A DNA stretch of 64,000 nucleotides, taken from contig NC_027860.1 in the NCBI RefSeq assembly GCF_000187245.1, positions 310,001-374,000 of the forward strand, written 5' to 3'. The first letter of the stretch is position 1. Each line of letters begins with the position of its first letter. A program made the translations under genes and the position numbers. Under the pieces are notes generated by a model. That model was not told the DNA's origin. It made no database searches and worked only from the letters and a program-made list of their open reading frames with translations. Shown piece by piece: positions 1 through 8,420 of this stretch. The DNA is from Ogataea parapolymorpha DL-1. Taxonomy: Eukaryota; Ascomycota; Pichiomycetes; Pichiales; Pichiaceae.

Positions 1-271
1 CTAAAGCACTGATCCAGGTGATATGCTCTATCTCTAACCGACTTAAGTGTCTTGCGGTCACGGGGCGTGTACTGCGATGGAATGTTCTTCCGTCTTTTGG
101 CTCCCTTACGCTGCCAGAACTTTAGCTCGTCAGGCGGAATTATTTCGTTATAAGGATCCTCATAGGGCCCCACATGAACCAGGTCTGATAATCCTGTCTA
201 GAAGTTAGAGTCTCTGATGAAGATAGAACACTCACCTTTTTCAGCAACACCTTGTATAGCAGCCCGCTCAT
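1..271 (-). CDS. DUF4112-family protein, N-terminal part, with a 38-nt intron
   Basis: The gene is cut by the left edge; only the first 77 complete codons and part of the next are visible. Exon 1 runs 271 to 236 (12 codons), a 38-nt intron spans 235 to 198, and exon 2 runs from 197 out of the window. Without splicing the frame stops soon after the donor. With splicing it continues open to the edge and gives a short basic N-terminus, an EDPYNE segment, a Lys/Arg-rich stretch, and then DRKTLKSVRDRAYHLD, which matches the start of the fungal DUF4112 domain (usual form: DARVLxKVRRRAYxLD). The family has no firmly established function that I know of; members usually carry hydrophobic segments further on, outside this window. 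It is divergent from TIF32 with about 190 bp between starts. Family call from recall of the motif; intron from sequence signals. Confidence 0.72.
198..235 (-). other. 38-nt mini-intron of the DUF4112 gene
   Basis: Donor GTGAGT, branch-like CTCTAAC, acceptor TCTAG; the branch adenosine is 7 nt from the 3' end. It is phase 0, after codon 12. An alternative acceptor 4 nt downstream (ACAG) would break the frame. Seen in sequence; not confirmed by RNA. Confidence 0.72.
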
Positions 272-460
272 AATTCAAGTGATTGAATGCGGGAGTTTGC
301 GTAGTTTTTCAAAGCGCAACCGAGCTGTTTTATATCTGCATTGAGCCTCCGTACGTAAATTCCAGATAGACTTGCTGATGCAGGCCGGGTAAACCGCTAT
401 GTCTTGAAAGTTTGTAAAATTTTCCAAAAAAAAAAGGACCAACACCTTTAAATCTGTTTA
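272..460. promoter_or_regulatory. Divergent promoter, DUF4112 gene / TIF32
   Basis: A 189-bp spacer between divergent starts. It holds CGGGTAA at 386-392, the core of the Reb1-type general regulatory factor motif, and an A-tract at 426-436 just upstream of TIF32. The same heptamer occurs upstream of PSA1, ATP1 and SEC31. Binding is inferred from motif only. Confidence 0.4.
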
Positions 461-3088
461 ATGGCTCCGTCGTATAACATCCGGCCTGAAAACACGCTGA
501 GGCGTGCAGAGGACCTCATTGCTGTTGATCAGAAAGAGGCAGCTCTGCAGACTCTGTACGACTTCATCACCTCCAAGCGCATCAGATCCGTTGCACCACT
601 GGACCTGGAACCTATTGCATTGTTGTTTGTTGAGCTAGGCGTGGATCTGAGAAGCGGGAAGCTCGTGAAGGACGGATTGCACCAGTATAAGAAAAACGTC
701 CAAAGCAACGACTCTGGCCTGGAGTCTGTGGAGACCGTGGTGAAGAAATTTTTGGAGAAAGCAGAAGCCAAATTGAATGATGCACAACTCAAGGCTAACG
801 ACGTGGCGGCCACTTTGGAGGCAGAGGCTGCTCAACTGGAGGCTGACGACGAGGACGAGGATGACGAAAACAGACAAATCGTTGTTTCTCCAGAAGACGT
901 GCTGATGTCCAGTGTTTCCACAGATGATACCAAAGACCGTTCCGATAGAGAGCTTGTTGTCCCATGGCTGAAATTTTTATGGGAAGCGTACAGAACTGTT
1001 CTGGATATCCTGAGAAACAATTCCAAGCTGGAAGTTGGCTATGCTACAGTTGTTTCACAAGCATTCGGTTTCTGTGTCAAGTACAACAGAAAGACGGAGT
1101 TCAAACGTCTGTGCGAGATGCTCAGGACCCATTTGCAAACGGTGACGCAAAAGTCTGCTGTCAAACACCAGATCGAGAACCCAATTGATCTGTCTGACCC
1201 AGACACTCTTCAGAGATATCTAGAGACAAGATTCAACCAGTTGAACGTTTCCGTCCGTCTCGAGCTCTGGCAGGAGTCTTTCCGTACGGTCGAAGATGTG
1301 CACACTTTGATGACGATATCGAAAAGACAGCCGAAACCAAGCATGATGGTGAACTATTACGACAACTTGGCCAAAATATTCAACGTGAGCGACAACCGGT
1401 TGTTCCATGCTGCTGCCAGACAGAAATTCTTTTCCCTGTTTGTGCAGTCTCCTATTGCTACCGACGAAGAGCTCAAGCACTACGCGTCCATGCAATTGCT
1501 GTCTGTTCTGTCTGTTCCAGTGACTTCGTCCTCTAAAGTGGACGACTTTGCCAAGAGAAAAGACAACAGACTTTCTATGTTGCTCAACCTCTCCAAGGTG
1601 CCTACTAGAGAGTCTTTGTTGACCCAGGTGGCTTCTAGAAACGTTTTGAGCATCGTCGATCCTGCACTGGCCAAGTTGTATGAGTTGATGGAGAAAGACT
1701 TGCATCCTATCTCTTTTGCTTCGCAAGCCAAGGACATATTTGCTTTCATCGAGTCGAACAAAGAGTTCCACATGTACATCAAGCCGCTGACAAGTGTCAT
1801 TTTGGACAAACTTTTTGAGCAAATTTCAGAAGTTTACGAGACTGTCAAGCTGGACTTCCTGGTGAAGCTGTCTACGTTTGAGGGCCAGTTCAAGCTCTCG
1901 CCAATTGAGATCGAGAGCCGACTTCTTGCAGCGGCTTTCAACAACCTGCTTTCTGTCAAGATTGACCACGAAGCCAAGGTCGTGTCGTTCAAGACTGACA
2001 CTTTAGAGAACTCCTTGCTTAGCTCGATTCCTCTTAACGTGTCGAGCAAAATCCAGTACACTCCTACGGAAATTATTAGAACGCAGCTTTCTTCTCTTGC
2101 CAATACCCTGAGAGAGTCTGTCAGACTTATTGACCCATTGGCTTCCGAGAACAAAAAAACCTTGAAGCAAAAAGTCAGCGTGCGTGCGAATGCCGAGTTT
2201 GCTGAGGAGAGACAAGAGGTGCTGGACCGTGCTCTGCTTCTAGAGAACAGAATGAAGGAGGTGGCCGAGATCAAGCGTCGTGATGAGGAAGCTGCCACGA
2301 AGGCCAGATACGAGAAGCTGGCTGCCGTCAAGAAGGCCGAGCAGGAAAGAATTGAGCAAGAGACAGCCAAGAGACTGGAAGAGAAACGCAGAAAAGAGTT
2401 GGAGGCCATTCAACAGGCGGAGAAAAAGAAACTGTTGAACGAGATCAACGCTAAGGGTATCATTAAGGTGGACATGGACGACATCGAGAACCTTGATGGA
2501 AGAAAGCTTCAAAAGATGCAAATCGAGAAGCTCGAGCAAGATAGAAAGGCCCTGGAAGAGCGCATTGAAGCCACTGCCAAGAGATTTGACTATCTTGAAA
2601 GAGCACAGCGCAGGTACGAGCTTCCTATGTTACAAGAGGATGCCGAGGCGCAGAAGGGACGCGAGATGGAGGTTTACGAGGAAATGAAGCAGAAACTGAT
2701 TGCTAATGCCAAGAAGGAGCACGAAGAGGCTCTTAAAATCAAGCAAAGACTGGCGCGTTTGATTCCAGACTACGAGGCGTTTGTTGGCCAAAAGGAGCAG
2801 GCTTTGTGGGACGAATACGAGAAGAAGGCTGCCGAGGCCAAGGAAAAGTTAGAGGCGGCCAAGAAACAGCGTATTGCTGAGTTCATTGCTAAGAAGAAGG
2901 CTGAGTTCGAAGAGCAGCAGAAGTCGTTGGCTCAAGCAGAGGAACGTTTGCAGAAGGAGGCTGCCGAGTGGGAGGCAAAGATGAGCAACCTGAAGTACGC
3001 AGACAAGCTCAAGTTGAAGAGAGCGGGAGAATGGCCACCGGTGCCTCCTGCACACCTGCAAAAATACATAAAGAAGGAGATTAAATAA
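461..3088 (+). CDS. TIF32: Translation initiation factor eIF3 subunit a
   Basis: This is the largest scaffold subunit of eIF3, which binds the 40S ribosome and helps recruit the ternary complex and mRNA in the cytoplasm. The 875-residue protein opens with the family N-terminus (RPENTLRRAEDLI), carries an acidic insert near residues 126-135, a PCI domain at roughly 320-510, and then a long Lys/Glu/Arg-rich coiled coil from about 580 to the end, where eIF3b and eIF3i contacts lie in the family. Length is close to the S. cerevisiae protein (about 960) with a shorter C-terminus. The ATG at 461 gives the conserved start. Codon use is strongly biased, as expected for abundant translation factors. 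No intron seen. Confidence 0.95.
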   Translation: MAPSYNIRPENTLRRAEDLIAVDQKEAALQTLYDFITSKRIRSVAPLDLEPIALLFVELGVDLRSGKLVKDGLHQYKKNVQSNDSGLESVETVVKKFLEKAEAKLNDAQLKANDVAATLEAEAAQLEADDEDEDDENRQIVVSPEDVLMSSVSTDDTKDRSDRELVVPWLKFLWEAYRTVLDILRNNSKLEVGYATVVSQAFGFCVKYNRKTEFKRLCEMLRTHLQTVTQKSAVKHQIENPIDLSDPDTLQRYLETRFNQLNVSVRLELWQESFRTVEDVHTLMTISKRQPKPSMMVNYYDNLAKIFNVSDNRLFHAAARQKFFSLFVQSPIATDEELKHYASMQLLSVLSVPVTSSSKVDDFAKRKDNRLSMLLNLSKVPTRESLLTQVASRNVLSIVDPALAKLYELMEKDLHPISFASQAKDIFAFIESNKEFHMYIKPLTSVILDKLFEQISEVYETVKLDFLVKLSTFEGQFKLSPIEIESRLLAAAFNNLLSVKIDHEAKVVSFKTDTLENSLLSSIPLNVSSKIQYTPTEIIRTQLSSLANTLRESVRLIDPLASENKKTLKQKVSVRANAEFAEERQEVLDRALLLENRMKEVAEIKRRDEEAATKARYEKLAAVKKAEQERIEQETAKRLEEKRRKELEAIQQAEKKKLLNEINAKGIIKVDMDDIENLDGRKLQKMQIEKLEQDRKALEERIEATAKRFDYLERAQRRYELPMLQEDAEAQKGREMEVYEEMKQKLIANAKKEHEEALKIKQRLARLIPDYEAFVGQKEQALWDEYEKKAAEAKEKLEAAKKQRIAEFIAKKKAEFEEQQKSLAQAEERLQKEAAEWEAKMSNLKYADKLKLKRAGEWPPVPPAHLQKYIKKEIK

Positions 3089-3193
3089 ATGCTGGACGTC
3101 GTGTGCCTCGAAAAATTGATTTTTTTTTCGCGAACACGAACGACACGTTAAATATTCATATTCTATTTTTGAAGTACTTGTACAACAGTCACC

Positions 3194-3787
3194 ATGAGCA
3201 CGTTTTTTGATGAGATGAAAAGGTCGTTTGTCGACGTCCCAGTCGAGGACGGCAAGATCGCCACATCTGAGTTTTTGGAGGCCGCAGAGTCTCTTGTGAA
3301 ACTGTTTGATCTGCTGGGATCGTCTGCGTTTGCAGTTGTGCAAAACGACATGACAGGAAATATCAACAAGGTGCGCGCCAAGCTCCTTGCCGCTCCTGAC
3401 AAGGCAGGCACCTTGCAGGATCTGATTTTGTCTGAGGTAAACGACAAAAAGAAGACCGCTACTCAGGGCCTGTTGTGGCTGTGCAGAGGCCTGCAGTTCA
3501 CGGCTGTTGCCATGAGGGAGACCGTTTCGAGACCAAACGATGAGCTGTCCAAAACTTTCACTGACGCCTACGGCAAGACATTGACGAAGTACCACACAAT
3601 GCTCATTAGACCTGTTTTCAAGCTTGCGATGAAGGCGTGTCCCTACAGAGCAGACTTCTTTGCCAAGCTGGGTGCTGACCAGGCTAAGGTGGCTCAGCAG
3701 TTAGAGGAGTGGCTGAGCGCCCTGGAGAACATCGTGAACCTGATCATGGACTTCTTCGAGAAAGGTAATTACGGCAAGGGATTGTAA
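3194..3787 (+). CDS. Glycolipid transfer protein (GLTP/HET-C2 type)
   Basis: A 197-residue all-helical GLTP-fold protein predicted to move glycosphingolipids or related sphingolipids between membranes in the cytosol. The sugar-headgroup recognition residues of the family can be placed: Asp52, Asn56 and Lys59 (D-x3-N-x2-K), Trp95 in GLLWLCRGLQF, and His134 in TKYHTMLIRP. The usual Tyr-rich C-terminus is replaced by a short Gly/Lys tail. Length is typical for single-domain GLTP (about 200). HET-C2 of filamentous fungi is the best-known fungal member; S. cerevisiae has no copy, as far as I know. The gene lies 105 bp downstream of TIF32 on the same strand and converges on ECM33. Cargo preference cannot be told from sequence. 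Confidence 0.88.
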   Translation: MSTFFDEMKRSFVDVPVEDGKIATSEFLEAAESLVKLFDLLGSSAFAVVQNDMTGNINKVRAKLLAAPDKAGTLQDLILSEVNDKKKTATQGLLWLCRGLQFTAVAMRETVSRPNDELSKTFTDAYGKTLTKYHTMLIRPVFKLAMKACPYRADFFAKLGADQAKVAQQLEEWLSALENIVNLIMDFFEKGNYGKGL

Positions 3788-3973
3788 TTGCCCGCACTAA
3801 TAGATTAAGTAACTTGAAAGAACTGTACCTTGTATTTTTCGTAAAGTATGGAAACTAGTTCGATGGTAGCATACATTGTATTAACATTAATAATAAATCT
3901 TTTAAAATAGCATACAGTACTCAAAATTGTACATTAGGAGAGTCCACTGCAAAATACCTCTGCTTCTGTATGT

Positions 3974-5549
3974 TTACAGCATTGCAAGGAGCAAAGCGGA
4001 CATAACACCAAAGACAGAGACAGTGTTGATAGCGGCACCAGCCCGGGAGGAAGAGGAAGCTCTAGAAGAGGTCGACTCGTCGCTAGAGCCCGAAGACGTG
4101 GCAGAGGAAGAGCCAGAAGTCTTGGAGTGGTTGATGGAAGACGAGGACTCGGTGGCAGCAGAGCAGACAAACTTGTCACCCTGGATACCACCCTTCTTCT
4201 CCAGAGCGTTGAACTCGTCACAGCTGGCCTTACCAGTGGTCTCCAAGTCGAAACCACCTCTAACGGTGGACAGTTTTGGGAAGGTGGCATTGTCGAACTC
4301 ACCCTTGAGGATGACGGCACCGCCAATGGTCTGCAGGCTGTCAAAGCCGTCGATGGTTTCCAAGTTCGAGTTGTTAGCAATGACGAAACCACCACCAACG
4401 GATTGCAAATCAGAGAGGTCAATCTCAGTCAAGTCGTCATTGTCGATGATCGAAAGGTCACCGCCGATCTTCTTCAGAGAAGGAATCTCGAGAGACTCAA
4501 CGTTGGACTCAAAAACACCAAGCGAAGAGTTGACGGTGCTGATGTTGGACATAGAGATAGACGAGACAGAGTAGAACGTGATGTTGTTGGCCCACGAAAG
4601 AGAGTCAAATGTCACGTTGGTGTCGTCACCGTTGTAAGAAACAGACAGAGCGTTGGAAACCGACTTGATATCCGAGCTGATGGAAGCCAAGTTCTTGTTG
4701 TTGTTGATGTTGAAGGTCTCAACGTTGATTGGGTTGAAACCCTCGAGAGACTCCAATTGAGTGTCAGAGATGTAGATGCTTTGACAGTCAGAAACACCTG
4801 CGGACAGACCGGCCTGGGTCAATGCTGGCAGGGTGACCCAGTTGATGGAACCAACAGAGACCAGGGAACCGAACGACAGAGTGTCCAGGACATACAAGTC
4901 GGTCAGCTCCAGCTGCTTGGTGATGGTGGTCAGAGAGTCAGCTCTCAGAGACTGCAAGTTAGAGCAGTTGAAAGCAGACAGCGAGCCGTAAATAGCCTTG
5001 ACGTTGGCGATGGAAGCAGTGCTCAAATCACCGGTGATGTAGATGTCACCCTCAATGGCCGAACAGGAGGACAGCTTGTCCAAATCGGATTGAACAGTGG
5101 CGGTCAAGGTCTTCGAGAACGAGCATCCTGATGGCACCGAAATCGAGGTGGTTGAGGTCAAGGTGGAATCTAAAAAGTGTTAGTCGTGCACGGGTTTCAA
5201 AACAAATCAAGCGAAGAGCATCTGAAAGGGGTCGAAAATCAAGTTTCTAAAAAAAGAACCCGAAACCGACGACAGAACCTGTGACGTGAAACTCAGCCTC
5301 GCTAGGGTCGACGAGGCTGAATGGCGTTCCTTTGACACATAAGAGCTGGTGGTGACAAATTTGCCTCGTCAGGAGCTTTTAAGTGCCAATATTTCACCTT
5401 CCGGAAGTCCAGATCAGAAGTCTCGACAAATCAATGCTGGGATCACGTTACCCCGTCGCTCGATCTGGTACGCAATACTTACTCAACGAAGTGGTGTCTG
5501 CGGCAAAGGCACAGCCGGCCAGAGCTAACAAAGCGAGCTTGAACTGCAT
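3974..5549 (-). CDS. ECM33: GPI-anchored cell wall protein Ecm33/Sps2 family (two exons)
   Basis: Join exon 1 (5549 to 5483) to exon 2 (5169 to 3974), giving 420 residues. Exon 1 encodes a signal peptide ending near GCAFA-ADT. The junction splits an Asn codon (A|AT, phase 1). The body has receptor-L-like leucine-rich segments typical of Ecm33/Pst1/Sps2, with paired N- and C-terminal cysteines, then a Ser/Thr-rich stalk (about 345-390) and a hydrophobic C-terminus (VSVFGVMSALLLAML) expected for GPI attachment. It acts at the plasma membrane and cell wall in wall integrity and mannoprotein organisation. S. cerevisiae ECM33 also has a 5' intron just after the signal peptide, so intron position supports orthology over PST1 or SPS2. 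Confidence 0.88.
5170..5482 (-). other. ECM33: 313-nt intron of ECM33 with internal hairpin
   Basis: Donor GTAAGT at 5482, branch GACTAAC, acceptor TTTTTAG ending at 5170. The intron contains a perfect 9-bp inverted repeat (TCAGCCTCG and CGAGGCTGA) around position 5295-5322 with a 10-nt loop. I see no C/D or H/ACA box set that would make it a snoRNA. Confidence 0.85.
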
Positions 5550-6037
5550 TTTAGAGTAGCTGAATTCGAACGAGCTGTAAGAAGAGAAAGACTGGTTTTT
5601 ATAAAAAAAAGAAGATGCAGGAAAATTCGGTTCATCAAAGGCAGTCGACTCCCAGAACATAAATAATTGGCCCCCAGCTTACGTCTCCATTGCATTCCAA
5701 ATTTACTCGAATAGTTTCGAAGGAACGAAAAGTACGTGCGTTTGCTAAATCTAAGCCTGAAGACATTAGATTTTCTGTTTTTAATTGTCCTTTTTTATTG
5801 TTGAGGTATTTATGTTTGTCCCCATTAGGAACACTAATTGTCAACCTAAAATCCGCGGTGGCTGGGCTTTTCATGAAACGTCGCCGGATCGGGCAAAAGC
5901 GAAACAGAGCAAATCACCACATTCACCACACCTAGAGAATCAAATTCTTTAAGTTCTATAAACCAAGTCCATAAAAACTAAACCTATAATATGCATATTC
6001 CATCCCAATTTATTCCAGTCCCGGGTCCGGTCCCATC
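5550..6037. promoter_or_regulatory. Promoter of ECM33 and 3' flank of the SWIRM gene
   Basis: A 488-bp spacer without a convincing gene. On the minus strand a TATAAAAA element lies about 50 bp upstream of the ECM33 ATG (near 5600-5608), followed upstream by a purine-rich stretch and a GCCAAT-containing segment near 5669. The part from about 5940 to 6037 is AT-rich and probably holds the terminator of the gene ending at 6038. Short frames here lack any family signal. Confidence 0.35.
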
Positions 6038-7180
6038 CTATTCCTGTAGATACTCATCAAACCTATAATCGTCCAACCATCCGATTTTCTCAAATGCAGC
6101 GTAAAGCCTACTGGCCTTGTTCACATCGATCTTGCAAGCCTTTTGCGCGTCAGTACGTCGGAAGGGCAAGTTGGCCCTAAGACGTTTCACCTTCTCGAAG
6201 AAAATCCGCCTCTTCGAGTCCAAATACACATTTGGAGGCAGTCTCAGCGTTGAAGCCAGTTGCACCTCGGCAGGATGCAGTTCCTCGACCAAAGGATCTT
6301 CGCTTAGATCCATTGCCTGTCCCTTCCATTCCGTTTTCAAGCAACGACTATTGTTCGGAAGACTAGAGATAGGCGGCGAGTAGTCGGGAATGGCCTTGTA
6401 GTCGAAATTATATGGCGGAGGAGACGCTGTAGACGGCGAGTCGAACCGTTTCACTGCCGGCTTGCGTTTGCGTGGGGTCATTGGTCTCGATGTGGCATTA
6501 TCGTCAGACTCCAATGCCACAGAATTTTCTCGAACCAATCTTCTGGTCCGCGGTCTGTCAGTCTCAGTATCGCTCGACATGTACTCCTTGACACGTGGTG
6601 TTGTTCTGTAGCGGTAACTCATGGCGGAAACAGCAGGCACTGTTTTCTTCGAAGCGACGTTCAACTGGTACTGGCACAAAAATCTGAGCTGTCTCTTTTT
6701 GTAACCAGGCGTCTTGAGGTCCCCATAAGGATTGATGTACAAAGTTGTATCGTTCAAATCCTCGACCGGGAAGCTCCTTTTCTTCTCCCAGTTCACATTA
6801 ATCTCGCGCAGAACAGGTTGTTGTTGTTGTTGTGGCTCCTGTTTAGGGAGCTCTGCTGCTAACGATTTCCTCATAGGCTTAGGAAATAATAGCTGTGCAA
6901 ACCTAGCATCGCTCTCGTCGAAAGTTGCAGCCCTCGTGTATGGCGAAAGAGGTGGTGAAGGAATTGTACTGGAGGCCATTTCAGACGATCCTGTGGTAGA
7001 GATGGATGTTGTAGTGTCTGTTTTCTTCACTAGATCCATATCAGAGATATCAGTCATATCATTCTCTTTGTTGTTGGCGCTTTGCAGTCTGCGCACTGGC
7101 TCGATAGAATTTGGTGTGAGGCATCCGTCCACCTGCCTGGTGGAGCCCACATTAGCCAAATGGTAAAGAAAAGACGACAT
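6038..7180 (-). CDS. SWIRM-domain chromatin-associated protein (FUN19/YOR338W-like)
   Basis: A 380-residue protein whose C-terminal 90 residues form a SWIRM domain: LHPAEVQLASTLRLPPNVYLDSKRR, then LPFRRTDAQKA and DVNKASRLYAAFEKIGWLDD. These blocks match the fungal group that includes S. cerevisiae FUN19 and YOR338W and S. pombe Laf1/Laf2, which associate with a histone deacetylase complex. SWIRM domains bind DNA or histones. The first 280 residues are low complexity: Ser/Thr-rich, a poly-Gln run near 115, SP/TP sites (SPPLSPY, MTPRKRK) and basic clusters that look like nuclear localisation signals. It is not a LSD1, Swi3 or Rsc8 homologue because no oxidase or SANT domain follows. Its promoter is the 1.24-kb spacer upstream, unusually long for this window. 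Confidence 0.82.
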   Translation of the reverse strand: MSSFLYHLANVGSTRQVDGCLTPNSIEPVRRLQSANNKENDMTDISDMDLVKKTDTTTSISTTGSSEMASSTIPSPPLSPYTRAATFDESDARFAQLLFPKPMRKSLAAELPKQEPQQQQQPVLREINVNWEKKRSFPVEDLNDTTLYINPYGDLKTPGYKKRQLRFLCQYQLNVASKKTVPAVSAMSYRYRTTPRVKEYMSSDTETDRPRTRRLVRENSVALESDDNATSRPMTPRKRKPAVKRFDSPSTASPPPYNFDYKAIPDYSPPISSLPNNSRCLKTEWKGQAMDLSEDPLVEELHPAEVQLASTLRLPPNVYLDSKRRIFFEKVKRLRANLPFRRTDAQKACKIDVNKASRLYAAFEKIGWLDDYRFDEYLQE

Positions 7181-8420
7181 TGCAATTCGCGCTCTGAGCT
7201 CTTGTTAGCTATCTAGAAACCCAATTGTAGCTGATTGATAAGATTTTGTTGCAAAAAATAGCAAAAGGGAAAACGTTTAGCAAAAAGGGAAACAAGTGAA
7301 GATAGACCCACTGGTGAGTATTTATATAGATTAGAAAAAGGGAAACATGGCGGAAAAAAAATAGCATTTTTTTTTTAAAAAAGAAAAGTTTCCAGCAAGT
7401 AAAGATAGCGTTTCCGACATGCGCACGATTGATTAAATAATCTGGCTCCAAACTTCTCAATGCTGCCTGTGGTAGCTCAATGCCTGGAGAAGATGCTCAA
7501 TGGCAGTTGTATGTTGCAATTGATGCCGAACTCAACTAGTTGATAGGAGATCGTAACTTGATTCGTTTCTTTTGACGTAACCGGTTATCATTCCTATCGG
7601 AAAATGTGCATACGTTTTAGTTTGGTGCACGACCAGAAAAAAAATTAAACCAGTCACAAACTCTTGAAATTATGGGTGACTCTCGCAGGCAATATGTGGC
7701 CCAAATAACCAATGGTGTCCCCGCATATTATAATCAAGCAATTCTGACCTCCGCCCGACTACTTATCGAATTCCTCTTGAGTGCGTGAATGTGATTGCTC
7801 GTAATTTGTCTAGGGTCCTGTATGTTATTGTGATCTCGATTCTTTTGCCAGAGTCATCGGATCAATCACATTGCTTGGTGTCTTCAAATAGGCTAATTCG
7901 CGATCCTAATGTATCGCCCGTATTGAGCAGTATGTGTTCCCGTACAGCTTAGCTGCAGTTCGCACATGCGGAAAAGTTCTGGCTCCCGGTAAAAATGAGT
8001 CGTAGTAGATCGGGTTTTGGTTTTTGGACTCACTTTTCTGGTGGAGTTTCCGGTCTGAGGCTTAAAAAAATTTTAAATTTTTTATCCGTTTTATTGTTTG
8101 ATACGATAAGGGTAGAGCACAGAATATAGACATTCAGTGCTGGAAGAGAGCTTTCGTGCTCCCATCTCTTGATATGTTGTTTTGGGGCTTTATCTGGATG
8201 GATTCGAGTTTGATCGGCGTTTCTAGCTGTCCAATTGGCCGAGATAAATAATTTCCTCTAATTCGCCGTATACTGTGTTGATTTCACCCTTAGGTGATCA
8301 CGTATCTTCCTCTCGAGGCTATCTGTGTGGTACTCGGTTCAAATAGCACCCTTTTTGCCAACAATATCGTGTTAGTACCACAGTTGGATAAATCTGGTGC
8401 AAGGGCGTAAATTATTTTTC
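7181..8420. promoter_or_regulatory. Long divergent spacer between the SWIRM gene and the DUF2009 gene
   Basis: At 1240 bp this is the longest non-coding stretch here. It contains three copies of AAAAGGGAAA (near 7263, 7284 and 7336), three copies of CTCAATG at exactly 20-bp spacing (7456, 7476, 7496), the palindrome TAACCGGTTA (about 7578-7587), and AT-rich tracts near 7370 and 8065. I found no tRNA, no conserved ORF and no repeat element. A 38-codon frame starts at 7672 but lacks support. The length suggests complex regulation of one or both flanking genes, or an unseen non-coding RNA. Confidence 0.45.
7456..7502. repeat. Three CTCAATG direct repeats at 20-bp period
   Basis: CTCAATG begins at 7456, 7476 and 7496, so the spacing is exactly 20 bp twice. 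That is about two helical turns, placing all copies on the same DNA face. The intervening bases differ, so this is not a simple tandem duplication. It may be a transcription factor array; no factor is assigned. Confidence 0.55.

Noticed and set aside
4127..5131. A 334-codon open frame antisense to ECM33
   Set aside because: It mirrors biased, repetitive leucine-rich coding sequence; the sense strand has signal peptide, domain, GPI signal and an intron at the expected place.
7672..7788. A 38-codon frame in the long spacer upstream of the DUF2009 gene
   Set aside because: It is protein-like in composition but short, with no flanking signals; extending it with a 33-nt intron-like segment meets a stop after a few codons and there is no branch point.
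8330..8350. GGTTCAAAT resembling a tRNA B box
   Set aside because: It mismatches the last B-box positions, and no A box, acceptor stem or cloverleaf can be built around it.
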